DNA of 64,000 nucleotides from Porphyra umbilicalis (lineage: Eukaryota; Rhodophyta; Bangiophyceae; Bangiales; Bangiaceae). The notes under the pieces are model-generated. The model had not been told where the DNA came from. It worked only from the letters and a program-made list of their open reading frames with translations, and searched no databases. Of this stretch, positions 32,286-44,020 are shown piece by piece. Each line of letters begins with the position of its first letter. The stretch's first letter is position 1. The DNA is taken from contig KV918815.1 of the NCBI GenBank assembly GCA_002049455.2, positions 186,001 to 250,000 of the forward strand, in the 5' to 3' direction. The position numbers and the translations under genes are program-made.

Positions 32286-33692
32286 ATGCCTCCTCGGGGT
32301 AGTCGCGGTCGCGGTAGACCGGAGTCCCTAGCAGAGCGTGGCGGCCCTGTTTGGCGGCAGCTCAAGTTGAGCTTTGTACGGCGGTCCCCCGCGGCGCCTC
32401 CGCCACGTCGATTGCTGGGCTTCAATTCTCATCATGGAACCGCCGCCCCCTCCACCGGCGGGCCCGTCACGCCACCCAGCGTCTCTCCGCCCTCTCCTGT
32501 GCCGGCTCCGCAGTCGGCGGGCGGCAGCCGGTCGCGGAATGCTGGCGCTGTCAGTGGGGCGGCACCGGGCACTAAGGGCGGACAAGGACCTGGGCCGTCT
32601 CATGCCCCTCGTGCGGCGGGTACCCGAGCTCGACGGCGTGGTTCAAGGTCTGCTCCTGCTGGCGGTGCCGCCGCTTCGTCGCCCACTGGCCGGTCCTCCA
32701 TGCGCATCACGACGGCCACTCGCCATCGCTCGCCGCCGCCGGCATTGGGCGCCCGCGACCGCGGCATTGAAGCTGTGCCTGCGCCGCGGGACGGTCATCA
32801 TGGTGCCAGGCGCCGGCGGCATCTCGCACTTCATCATCATCCAGAGCCCTTATCGGCTGATGCTGCCGCTCAAGCCGATGCTGCTCGTGGTGTTGGCACC
32901 GGTTCAGACGATGATGTCGCTGTCGGTGGACAAGTGTCTCCTGCGAATCATCAACGCGCACCCCGAGACGGTGGTGGCGCCGATGGCAATGCGAGAGGAG
33001 CTGCACTGCTCCTTGAGGAAGGACCTGCTGGCGCGCGAGCCAGGGGACGTGGCGCCAAGCGTGGCAGTGGAGGTGTTCCTCAAGATGCGCTCGTGGCACG
33101 TGCCCGCGCACCGCGGCTACACAAGGCGCTCGCGGCATTGGCGGCGCCCGGTGATGACGTTCTGCGTCTGCCGCCGGCCCAACGCCGAGACCATGCACCT
33201 GTTCCCGCGGAGTCCGGGGGAGGAGGCGCTCGGGCGGCGTCAGGGCTGGCTGGACTGTACAAGGCCGTGGAGCAGACAGCTGGTGTGGATTCTTCCCCTG
33301 TCGAGTCCCGTCGAGGCCGCTCGCGGACAGCGTTGGAACGAGCGGCCAGCCCCCCCCGTCTTCGGTTTGGTCGCGGCTCGCGCGGGGTGTCCTCTCATGG
33401 GAGTGACGACGATGGTGCGTCGCAGGTGGCCTCACAGGGGGCGTCCGGCGACGCTGCTGTCGCTTTGCTATCCGGTGTGTCGCGCGTTTTGCGCGGCGTA
33501 GCTGCGCGGCTGCGCCCGTCCTTGCTGGGTCGTTTGGGCGGTCGCCGTGGCGCGCGTGCCGGGGATGCGGACCCGTGGGATTTGTTTGCAGTTGACGAGG
33601 ATGGGTCTGATGGTGTCGATGAGGCGTCTGTCCGTCCGACCAAGCGTGTGCGGCGGGTGGTGGAGGTTCCCACCACGTCTGAGGACGAATGA
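32286..33692 (+). CDS. Basic Gly/Arg-rich protein with acidic tail; competing frame
   Basis: A 468-residue frame from ATG 32,286 ('MPPRGSRGRGRPESLAERGG'). The N-terminal half is Arg/Gly/Ser/Ala-rich, and the end is clearly protein-like: 'GDADPWDLFAVDEDGSDGVD', then basic 'RPTKRVRRVV', then 'TTSEDE'. This suggests a nucleic-acid-binding or nuclear protein. However, a second plus-strand frame, 32,374-33,501, contains the more globular 'CLLRIINAHPETVVAPMAMR' and 'VAVEVFLKMRSWHVPAH'. The true product may use both frames through frame breaks, or the second may be a shadow. Unknown family. Confidence 0.5.
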   Translation: MPPRGSRGRGRPESLAERGGPVWRQLKLSFVRRSPAAPPPRRLLGFNSHHGTAAPSTGGPVTPPSVSPPSPVPAPQSAGGSRSRNAGAVSGAAPGTKGGQGPGPSHAPRAAGTRARRRGSRSAPAGGAAASSPTGRSSMRITTATRHRSPPPALGARDRGIEAVPAPRDGHHGARRRRHLALHHHPEPLSADAAAQADAARGVGTGSDDDVAVGGQVSPANHQRAPRDGGGADGNARGAALLLEEGPAGARARGRGAKRGSGGVPQDALVARARAPRLHKALAALAAPGDDVLRLPPAQRRDHAPVPAESGGGGARAASGLAGLYKAVEQTAGVDSSPVESRRGRSRTALERAASPPRLRFGRGSRGVSSHGSDDDGASQVASQGASGDAAVALLSGVSRVLRGVAARLRPSLLGRLGGRRGARAGDADPWDLFAVDEDGSDGVDEASVRPTKRVRRVVEVPTTSEDE

Positions 33693-34970
33693 CTCTGTTG
33701 AGTGGGGGAGTATAGATGCGTTGATAGATGTTCCTTGTGACTCGTTTGTCTTCCCGCGTGAACCGCGCACAGTGGATGGCCTTGAAAATGCTATCTATGT
33801 CACTCAATTCTCAGTAGCGGCCTTCCTCTCGCTGAAATCCGCAACGTTTCCATGGTATGCACCGCGTACCTTCGCTCATGAGTGACCGCGTACCTTCGCT
33901 CATGAGTGAGAGGGTGCATCCTCTTTGAGTATGGTAGCTGTGTATACATAGCGCACTTTCAGCGGCAGCGCACACGGCGCTCGGTGGAGTAAACAAGAGT
34001 CTCTTGCGTGTGGCAATGTAGACATGGTCGCGTTCTGGTGCGTGCGAATGTACACATGACATTTCCCATTGGCAACCAAAGGTTATCTGCGGGGTCGTCG
34101 TCGATGCCCCTGTTCTGGGCATGCGCACGAGTGACGATCGGCTTCGTGGCACAAGGAGCGTGAGCGTGTCCCGGTCGCGCTTGTCGTTGTCAAGCCATTT
34201 ATTTGTTCGTGATAAGACGGATGTAGCACCCGCGATCTGGTACTAATCACGGTCAGATTCATGTACGAAGAAGGGCTTAAATAGCGTGGACTATATTTAT
34301 GTTCACCTTCGCATGAAGTGTTTGTTGTTAGCCCTACTTTTGGCTATAAGATCTGGATCAAGACACGATCTCGGCGGATCTGCGTCAGAGCGTGGCCGTG
34401 CGGCACGCATGCGCTTTTCGTTCTTGTGGCAGAGCAGCGCCCCGCGAACCGGCCGGTTCGAAACGCCACCCGTCCTTCCCAGCCCCTCAGGAGCCTCGTG
34501 AGGAGGCGCCGCCGCCACCGCCGCCTCTCCCCCTCTCACGCCAATGGAGAGAGTGAGCGGGGCGCCGATGCCCCCACCTCGCCTCTTGCGCCAACGGAGG
34601 GGGTTTTCGGGGCGCTACTGCCCCTACCCACCCCTGCCCACCGCTCGCACTCACGGAGGAGGATCGTGGGGCGCCACCCCAACCTCCGGGCGACGTATAC
34701 CGCCACCACCGTCGCCGCCACCGCGGCCACCTTGAGAGGCCGCGGCCGCGTTGCTGATTTCACCGGGCCTGGCGTGTCGGTACTCTCTTTGCCTATCCCC
34801 GCCATCCCCCCCACCCCGCCCCCCCCTCTCTTTCCGAGCGCCGTCACCCTCGGCGCGGTGTTTCCATTGCTCTCGCTCCCCCATCCAGCCCCTCTCTTCC
34901 ACCACTCCCATGGCGCCTCCGACAACCAAACCCCCCGTCCTCCCGCCGTCTCCCGACGCTGCTAGTCGTC
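33693..34970. other. Intergenic, leader of the large ORF
   Basis: A 24-bp direct duplication (ccgcgtaccttcgctcatga core) lies at about 33,866-33,914. From 34,480 the sequence is pyrimidine-rich leader up to the ATG at 34,971. No gene supported. Confidence 0.45.
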
Positions 34971-37900
34971 ATGAGTGACGCCAACGCCGGGGCTGCCGCC
35001 CTGGCGGCGGTGGTGGAAGAAGGCCTGGAGGAGTACCCGGACGACTTGGGCGACGACGCGGACGGTGACGCCATCGGCGCGCTCGACGGCGACGCAGGCG
35101 GAGATTTCGGCGAAGACCCGCTCTACGTTACGTACTCGGAGCTGGGGATTGAGTTCGACGAGGCCACCGCCGTGGCGGCGGCCCGCTTTCCCTCTACATT
35201 TTCCCTCTGCACGCGCGTCTCGGTTGAGGGAGGGGTTGGTACCTGGAGCATCGTCGGGCCGGCGCTGCCCGCGCGGCGCATTGACCCGCTGAAGTTCACC
35301 CACGTCGTCGTCGTCCGCGGCGCCGCCTCCCTGACGAGCCGGGAGATTTATGTGCGCGCTTGCGGGCGCCTCGTCACCTGCGGCATGTATGCCTCTCTCG
35401 CTGCCACGCACCATTCCATCCTACTGGTGGCTAGAAACATCAACGTCGAGGGGCCCGCCGGTTTGGACGAGCCAAGCTGGTCGAGCGTCGCCTCCACCGC
35501 CATATCTTCCGCCGACACCACGGGCCTGCTCGGTCGGGCGGGGAGAGCGACACAACGGACGCGCACCGGCGCGGGGTTGACGGTCGTCGACGTCAAGTCG
35601 GTGGCCACGCACCCGTGGCGTCTGTACGCCCTTCGCCAGCGCGACCGGCGGGTGGCCAGGCGGGCGGTCGCCTTTTACCGGCGGCGAGTCGGGGAGATTG
35701 TGCAGCAGGATAGCGGCGTTGTGCGCGTGCTCGGGTCCAACGCCTGCTCCCGCTTGAGACGGGCGCTGGAGCTCGTCGACCGCCCCAAGGACGGCTCCGT
35801 CTCCAAGCGCGTGCGCGTTTCACACGGCCGCACTATTCCACGCTTGCTGCCCTCGCGGTCCACGTACGCTACGATGAAGCGGACCGGCGTGGACAAGAGT
35901 GTAACCGTCGCGCACCGGCTGTGGGTGCTTGACGCGGCGGGCGAGGTGGAGGCCTGGTCGTACAAGCCTGGCTCGGCCGCGACGGGGGAGCGGCACTACA
36001 CGCTTGAGGATGGGCGCGAGATGCGCTTGGGTGCCAACGGGGTCAAGCGCTCGGCCACGTGCTTCTCCGTCAACGGAGATGACGATGCGGACCTGGGGAC
36101 CGCCCACTTTGCCGACCAGGACACAACCCTGGCGGCCGATCTAAAAATCTCTACCAACTCCTACATCGAGTCGTTGGACGGCACGGAACGGTTGAAGGTG
36201 GTGGCGCTCGAGTTCGACGGGCCCGCCCTGGTGCAGCGCGCCATCGACGAGGGTCTCGACCCGACTTTTGTCGGTGACCCGCGTGGATGTGCCAACGTCA
36301 TCACCGTCGCTGCTGACGGCGGCCCTGTTTGCCGGCGGACACTGACGGTCGTCACGCTCACCCTCTCGACAGAGTTCATTATCGGCTCGCAGTCGCCCCT
36401 GTTGCCAATGCTGTTCATCCTCGGAGGCGAGGGGCAGCTCCACTCCGGCATCGGCCGCCGGTTGAGGCCCGCCATCACGGCGGTCATGGATGCCGACTAC
36501 CGGGTGCCGACGCGCGCACCCGCCAAGGACAACCACCCCCCCCAGCTTTGGACGACGACGGCGACCCCCCCCAGCTGTTGGACGGCGACGAGTCCCCCCT
36601 CGCCCAACAGCCCTCGTCGGTGAAGGTCGTGCGGCCGCAGCAGCTGCTCCGTCTCGTGGCTGATTTCGCAATGCAGGGCCACATGCTCGCGTTGACGGGC
36701 GGCGCGGACATGTGGCGCTGCCCCTCCGGGTACCCGTGTCTGGTAGCCGACATGGGGTCCCTGTCGGCGCCTAGCTGGTTGATGACGCGACCGCGAACGG
36801 TGGCCTCCCTCGAGACGCAGTGGCTGTTGTCTGTGTGGAGCTTTGCCCGATGGTGCGCCCTGCGTCCTAAGCTGTGGGTGTGTGGCGACGGCGTCGTTGG
36901 AGTGCCTTGCCGCGATTGCGGCCTCGTCATGGCGTACGAGTCGCTCGGCGCCACGCACCTGGCTTGCCGCACGGAGGGGTGCGCTTTGATCGGCGTGCCT
37001 CAGGGAGAGCTGATGCCGACGCTGCCCAAGACCGCCATGGGGCTCGCCTTCCGGTCGGCCCGGCGCACTTTTGGCGGCGTGCGTGGATTTCCCATCGTTC
37101 CCGACTTGCCAATCGCCGTGCAGCATCCCCTGCTGCACTGCACGAGCAACATCATACGCATGATCTTCTTCTTCATGCTCGCGTGTTTCACCCGCCAGCA
37201 GGCCGATACAGCACGAGCCAGCATCTACGAGTTCGAGGGCAAAACCAACATGGGTGCAATGTACGGCCGGGAGTTCCGCGCCTTGGTTGCCAAGCTTCTG
37301 GCGTGCCCGGATATGCTGGGAGTCCCCATTGACAGGGCCATCCTCATGCTGATGTCGCTCGCGCAGCTGCTCTCGGCCGCTTGGCGCAAGGCGGTCGGCC
37401 GCGGATCCGTCGCGGAGCGCGAGGCGTCGGCGGCCATCCTCGAATTGTCGGCCAAGCTTCTGGCGCCGCTGTTCGCCCTGTTCAAAAGGCTCGACCCCGA
37501 GACGAAGGACAAGGGCGTATTCAACCTGTACGTGCATGCGGCCGCCGCGCACGCGCGGGAGCACACCGGGCGCAACGCGCCCCCGGTGCCACTCGTCAGC
37601 GATGACGACATTGAGGGCATCATCCGGCAATTGAACACTTACTTCAAAACCCGCACGAGCAACATCTCGCGGGTCGAGGCGCTGGTCGATATGCATGCTA
37701 TCTTCCCCTATGTGACGGAGCCGACCCGCTCTCGCTTTTCGGCAGAGGCAGGCATCTACACGGCATCTTTACGCGTTTGCGCGTGCGCCGCCGGCCTCGG
37801 CCCGACGCTGCAAGCGGACTTCAAGCATGCGGAGGCGCTCGCCGCCAACGACGAAGCACTGTCGGTCGCGCACTCGGTCGGGAGTAACGGCGCCGACGTC

Positions 37901-38575
37901 ACCACGTTCACGCTGCCCGCTTCTGTGCGGGAGACCGAGCAGACGATCATGAACATCGTGTACCGGTCCGAGGACGAGACGGTCGTGCGCTTGGGCATCG
38001 AGCGTCGCATTGCGTTGGCCCTCGTGCAGCGGCAGGCGGTGGTCGACATCTATTTCTGCGGCAACCTTGGGGGAGAGCACAGCGTGATGGCAAACGTGCT
38101 GTTGACCACCCCGCTGCCGCCCGAGACGTGCCCGGGCGGGGCACCCGACCCGACGAGCGATGAGCCGGTGCCAGAGTTGGATGACATCGAGGCGCAGGTA
38201 CCCGCGGCGGCGGGGGGATTGGCGCCCCACTCATCGGGCGACGCCTCGGTACCGACGCCCATCTTCATGGAGCAGCCAGGGACGACGCCGAGTGAGATCA
38301 CGCCGTTCTTGCCGCCCGTTGCCCTGCGCCGGCGACTCTTTGGGGGCGAGGACGAGACTAACATCGGCGACGCGGGGGAGTGGGCGGCGGCCGCGCGGGA
38401 GGAGCTGACGATGGTAGAGATGTGTGTGACGCGGACGCAGACCGAGCACTTCGAGGACTGGTGCTCCAAGAATGCGGCTGACGCGACGGAAATCCGCCAC
38501 GCCGCAGAGAAGCTACAAGTTAAGCTCATAGAGCTGCTGGCTAACTCCACCTCGGCGGTTGTCCACGTCGTATAG
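34971..38575 (+). CDS. Protein of about 1,200 residues, transposon-type, one frame break
   Basis: The first frame (34,971-36,540) and second frame (about 36,541-38,575) are joined by a C8 run at 36,536-36,543. One extra C gives a continuous 'DNHPPPALDDDGD' and about 1,201 residues. Order: acidic N-terminus (1-55); an alpha/beta region ('THVVVVRGAASLTSREIYVR'); a basic helical segment ('RDRRVARRAVAFYRRRVGE'); a block with alternating strands ('RRTLTVVTLTLSTEFI', near residue 460); a Cys-rich possible zinc ribbon ('CGDGVVGVPCRDCGL' plus 'CRTEGC'); then 'HPLLHCTSNIIRMIFFFMLA' and helices; and a low-complexity acidic tail. The strand block and the 'HPLLHCTSNIIRM' block remind me of conserved blocks in large uncharacterised DDE-like transposon proteins, but I cannot place catalytic residues. 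Confidence 0.78.
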
Positions 38576-38849
38576 CATGTAACAGATATCCCTTCAGTCT
38601 CTTTCTCGTTTGTCGACTGGCATCATTCTACCTGCCATTCCAACCCCCCCCACCCACTCCCTGACCCTGTCTTGGGAATGTCTGGTCGAGCGACCCCCCC
38701 CAGCGGCCAACCGACCACTATTGGTAAGTTCAGCGCGCACGGATAAGCGGAGCACCTCCGCGGCAACAGGCACTCGTGCCGCTGACGGGTTGACGCGCCG
38801 TCTTCTTCGCCCGTGCCGCGCCCGGCCGGGGATGGCAGGGGGGGGGCGG

Positions 38850-39360
38850 TCAGCGTGAGGTCGGTGGGGGAGGTGGCGGGCGTGCGGTGGGCTTGGGGCC
38901 GCCACGGCTGCTGCTCGACCACCACCCCCCCGTTGGCGCGGAGCAAAAAAAAGCGGCAAGCGGTGCCGGCGTCGGGCAGGGGGGGGGGCATTCAGCGTAA
39001 AGTCGGTGGCGGAGGTGGCGTGCGTGCGGTGGGCGTGCGTCCGCCACGGCAGCAGCTCGACCACCGCCCCCCGTTGGCGCGGAGCGTAACAAGGCGGCAA
39101 GCGGGGGCGGCGTCGGGCAGGCGGGGTGTAACCAGCGTAGAGAGCGGTGGGGGAGGCGACGGCGGGCAGCCGGGGGCGGCGAGCGTGGGGAGCGGTGCGG
39201 GAGGCGACGGTGGGCAGCCGGGGGCGGCGAGCGTGAGGAGTGTCGGGGGTGGTGGCGGGCGTGCGGCGGGGGCGGCGGCGGGCAGGTGGGGGCGGCGAGC
39301 GTGGGGAGCGGTGGGGGAGGTGGCGGGCGTGCGGCGGGCGTCGCTGCAGGGGGCGCAGTG
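38850..39360. repeat. Two-level minisatellite
   Basis: Two imperfect copies of a unit of about 135-145 bp (landmarks 'ctcgaccacc', 'cgttggcgcggagc', 'gcggcaagcg', 'gcgtcgggcag') at 38,852-39,122. They are followed by four to five copies of a unit of about 45 bp ('ggcggcgagcgtggggagcg', 'gaggcgacgg') to about 39,345. Arg/Pro-rich frames on both strands are by-products. Confidence 0.75.
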
Positions 39361-40700
39361 GCTCGCGTGCAGTGAAGTGTAGAAGCACCGGTCGGCGGCG
39401 GGCAAGCAAACGAACGGCTGCGACCCAGCAGCGGCGAGCAACCAGCGCGAAGTCAATGAACCCGCCGGGTGGTGTGGATCGTGCCGCAACCCCCCCCTGT
39501 CGCGGGCGTCGGGAAGCCGCTTTTCCGCGCGGGATGCATCGTTCTTTGGCGCGCGTCGCAGCAGTTAGAGGAATGGGCAATCACATTATCATAACCATTC
39601 CCCGTCGCCGGTCATAGGAGGACAGTTTCTGCTCAGGTGGGTGGCAATAAATATCGTCAAGACGCACGGATGGGAAGCTAAGTTTGAAAAGCAGATACTT
39701 GTACAGCACCTCGACACCCCGTGCACGACTTGATACGCACGCGACGAGAACGGTCTTCTAAAGCAGCGTGCAGAATTCTCGTAACCACCTCGTTGGGGGG
39801 AACGGAGAGCGTACTCTGGCAGCCGGGTATTCACACTATGGCCCTGTACACCATGGAAGGCGCTTCTGAAGACGCTTCTGATGCACCCAAAAAGTCGGTG
39901 CAAAATGCCCGGATGTGACCGTATACATGTTTTAACGAGGTTTTGACAAAAAAAAACGCTCCACAGAGGCCTTTACGAGGGGTTGTGCAAATTCTCAACG
40001 AGGAATGCGAGTGAAAAACGAGCTCGTGGTGGATCCAGCAACGAGGGGCACTGCGCAGGACGATGGGTCGCGAGCGTCTGCTTGAAAATTCAAACAGAAT
40101 GTGCCTTGGTTGTCCTGTGGAGCGCCATTGCCAGACTTAAACACAAAATACAGTCCGCGTGTCTGACCAGATCGACGTTTCCGGGGGTCTGAACGCACCA
40201 CCCTCATTCTGAGGCAACTGACCCCGACATCCTACGAAGAGCGAAGTACGGCGTCCGTATGACCGCGGCTGACATGCTACAAACAAGAAAAGCTACAGAA
40301 AGTGCTGGACGTGTGTTGCGCACCGAACCATGCCCAAAGAACCCGCAGCAGTGATCGATACACTGCGTACCGCCCGAAAAGGTGTGCACACGGGGCCAAC
40401 CGCAAGTACTCCCGCGCGTGCCCTGGAGAAAAAAAAACTGCGGGCGCGTTCGCGAAGATATCCTGGCCTTCATTTTCTAAACAAAAGGAAGTAAGTGTGT
40501 CCATGTACAGTCGTTCCACGAAAATCCTAGCACTCGGCCGACATCAAAAGTGCGTCCCATATGTTCCTGGTTTCTTGCAAGCGCGGCTAAAATTAAGTGA
40601 CGTGTCCCAGAAAAAGTCTCAAACCCACTTCTGTGCTCAATAGATTTTAGGTGCTCCAACACACACGGCAACGCATGACATCGAAGAGCTCTCCAGCGCC
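39361..40700. other. No supported gene
   Basis: Contains the inverted second copy of the 58-bp dispersed repeat and AT-richer sequence with A-runs. Only short frames are present. Confidence 0.4.
39999..40056 (-). repeat. Dispersed 58-bp repeat, copy 2
   Basis: Inverted relative to 25,102-25,159. Similarity fades on both sides, so these are probably two independent remnants of one family. Confidence 0.85.
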
Positions 40701-42109
40701 GTCACTGGCCCCCACGTCGGGATGCCAGGCCCGTCGACCAAAATCGCTGTTCCGCCCGTGGCGCGCGTGCCAGGCGTCACACGTCCAGTGTCGATGATCA
40801 GAGCGCGGCCCCGGGCGTGTCGCCCACTTCAGCTGACAGCCCAGTGCGAGCAGGACTGAGACCTGTAGATCTCGTCCTCCGAGCCATTTCGAACCGCTGG
40901 CAAGTCCATTGCGAAATCATAGGGAATCGCAGCATCTTTTGACCCTATCTTGATCCCTGAACGATGGCCCGACGGTCCAGATCACAGGCCCGTTCTGGGT
41001 CGGTCGAGGTCACATGATAAAATTTGTGACGATCAGAACGCAAGTGTCGACCCGACGCCGGCGTCGTCGATTCGGACCACGTCGCCGCCGCGATGCGCAG
41101 CCCCCCCACCCCCCCCCCACCGCCATGTGCCTTGTTCTGTGGGCGGTCCCTTCGTGTCGTTGAGATAAACACATGCTCTTCTTTTTTCTTGTCGTTTTGA
41201 CCACAGCTGCCCTCGTCGATCTCCCTTGTTGGTGCTGATCACTGCCGGTGGCTCTCTTGCGTTTTTTTTTTATGAAGGGGGAATGAAGGTCACGGCGGTG
41301 GGTTTGTGCACTTTGAGTTCGAGGCGGCTTCTCCCTCCACGACTCGAACAGCATTGTACGCACTGTGGACGGGCTAGAAGAACTGATGCCGAGAGTAAAG
41401 AAGTGCATTAACTGCAGCGAACGCAAGCTCAGTCCCGCAGCGCAGAAAAAAGACCAAGACAAAAAAGAACAAGAGCAGCGTGTGTGTTTACCTACGACAC
41501 GAAGGGACCGCCCACAGAACAAGGCACATGACCCACGAAAAAGAAATCAAGAAAAACGAATGCAAGACGAGACGAGAAACAGAAGTGATTGGAACAGGAG
41601 TGGGGGGGGGGGGGCGGGGGGGAGCGTGGGGCGGCAGGGGGGGGGATCGGGGGGACGCCTCGGCCGCAGCCGCGGCGACGGCGACATCGGCGGTGGGGGG
41701 GGGGGTGGGCTGCACATCGCGGCGGCGACGTGGTCCGAATCGACGACGCCGGCGTCGGGTCGACACTTGCGTTCTGATCGTCACAAATTTGATCATGTGA
41801 CCTCGACCGACCCAGAACGGGCCTGTAATCTGGACCGTCGGGCCATCGTTCAGGGATCAAGATAGGGTCAAAAGATGCTGCGATTCCCTATGATTTCGCA
41901 ATGGATTTGCCAGCGGTTCGAAATGGCTCGGAGGACGAGATCTACAGGTCTCAGTCCTGCTCGCACTGGGCTGTCAGCTGAAGTGGGCGACACGCCCGGG
42001 GCCGCGCTCTGATCATCGACACTGGACGTGTGACGCCTGGCACGCGCGCCACGGGCGGAACAGCGATTTTGGTCGACGGGCCTGGCATCCCGACGTAGGG
42101 GGCCAGTGA
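40701..42109. mobile_element. Foldback element with arms of about 490 bp
   Basis: 40,701-41,193 and 41,459-42,109 are inverted copies. They pair from 'gtcactggcccccacgtcgg' at the outer left, through the shared block 'cagcatcttttgaccctatc', to 'gggaccgcccacagaacaag' near the centre. The right arm holds about 150 bp of extra, G-rich sequence. The spacer (41,194-41,458) has no convincing gene. Similarity fades outward, so the exact ends and any target duplication are not resolved. It could be a non-autonomous foldback or long-TIR Mutator-like element. Confidence 0.8.
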
Positions 42110-43779
42110 AGGCCCTCGAGAAGTCCTTGCTGTTTTTTGCTGCCTCGTGTGTCAGCCCAGCTTGCGTGTGCTGAGCCCATTTCGAAAAAAGGCGACGGCT
42201 TCCAACGGAACAATCCCAGTGAGTCGTAACGTGCCTTTCCGCTGCGTGTGAGCCGGTAACAAGTGAGGCATCTATTGCAGGGCCTGTTCTCAATAGAGGC
42301 ACTCTGGGGCTCTCTCATTGGTCCACCACATCAGCGAAAATGTGGGCAGTGCCTTGTGGATCCCCGCGCCAATGAGAGCGCAGGGACGGAGGATCTATCG
42401 AGGGAACATTTTGCTGCCATGCGTGATAGTGCCCAACACGTGTGAACGTGGGCGACATTCTCGCGCCACGCGTGCAATGGACCTACCACGAGTTCCGAAA
42501 TCCGGTGCAGCTTCAGCTGTCTCGGAAATATTGTTTCAGAAAGCACATGTCCCTCTTGAGAAGGTCCCTCAGGCCCGCCGGGCCTCCGCTGTAATCGTGG
42601 ATTGGTCATGTTCGAGGGAATTTCAACAGCGCATGTCTAAAAAAGATAGCATTGAAGAGCAAAAGAGGCACATGTGAGATGCCGATGGAACTATTGGTCC
42701 CGCGGGTGTGCTAGGTTTTTGGTGGAACGACTGTAGTTCAAAGCAATGTCCAGCCAACGGCACAACGAGCGAGCGGCCTCTGTTTTTCTTTCTCTACGGT
42801 GGCTTGGTTCTTTTCGCCGTCTTTGCCCCGTGAACGACGTCCTAAGCGTCCTTCACGGCGGAATAATGCTCGTCGTCACTCGGGTGGCCACCCCCAGCCC
42901 CCCTCCGAGGCAATCAGACTGCCGGAGGACACGCTGCGGGCGTGTACATCGGCCGCCCCCACCCCACTTAAAATCAGCGGCTGACCGGCGGCAGCGTCGC
43001 CCGTGGCGGCCGCCGCCACGAGACGTGGGCGCCGCCGCCGCCGCCGCCGCTGCCGCCGCCGCCGCCGCTGTCGCCGCCGCCGCCGCCGCCACAACCGACG
43101 CGTCCCCGAGTTGCGCTACGCTGCGGGGCGGCGAGGGTGGCGAGTGCGTGCGCGGCGGCGCGGGTGGGGGTGGTGGTGTGCGGCGGCTGCAAGGGGTTGC
43201 GGCGGCCACCACGCCAGCGACGCGCGGCAGCGCCGTGTGGCGGCGACGCGACGGTTAGCGAAGGCGGCGGCTGAGACGGCGGCCGGCTGGACCGCCAGTT
43301 GGCGCGGCGGCGCGCGCACACGGGCGATCGGCGCGCCGCGACCGCGACGTCATCGTCGTGCCGCTGCTGTGGTACCGGGGAGCGGCAAACGGAGGCCACC
43401 CCGTCCTTGCCGCTACCTCCGCGGCGCAGCCGCCGCGTCACCGCCGCCGCACTGCCGCCGACGCTATCGCCGCCGGACTGGCCGTCGCGACATCACCCCG
43501 CGCCCTCGGCCCCCCCTTGACGGAGGGGGCGCTCCGCAGGTTGCCCAGTCCGCCTCGGCAACAACCAGCGTACAGCCCAGTCCCCCCCCCCCCCCTCCCC
43601 ACGCGCTCCCAGCACCACCTTCGTCCTCATCAATCAGCTCACGAACTGTACCTTGGCAACCACCATGTCCACCACTGCCCCTCCCCCGCTCCCCCACCCA
43701 GCGCCCCACGTCTGCGACCATGAGACCCTGTCTGAAAGCCCTGGCAACTGCCCGCTCGACCGAGAGATTAAACTGGGCG
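42110..43779. other. No supported gene
   Basis: 42,110-42,700 has only weak short frames on both strands. 42,900-43,640 is very GC-rich with (CGC)n-type runs encoding Ala or Arg in every frame, so coding cannot be judged. Confidence 0.3.
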
Positions 43780-44020
43780 GCTCCGCGTCAGAATCACTTT
43801 CGCGCTTGCCGCGACCGCTCGGCCCGCACCGTTCAAATTCAAACGACCTCCCACGAACGACCCCCTCTCCAGCACCCCCACCTTGCCCATGCACCAAGTA
43901 TCCGAAACTTATCACCCCAGACCCGCTCCACGACGGCGTAAACGCACCACCCCCCCTCACGGGTGTTTCCAACCGGAAACCGAGGCGACAACCACGTCCG
44001 CGCTCCGTGCCGGCGCGTCA
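43780..44020 (+). repeat. Diverged direct repeat, copy 1
   Basis: Aligns over about 240 bp with 45,585-45,825 in the same orientation. The best-conserved block contains 'gcaccaccccccctcacggg' and 'tgtttccaaccggaaac'. A minus-strand frame ('RLETPVRGGGA', 'SFGYLVH') is kept in both copies, so the family may once have been coding. Confidence 0.8.
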
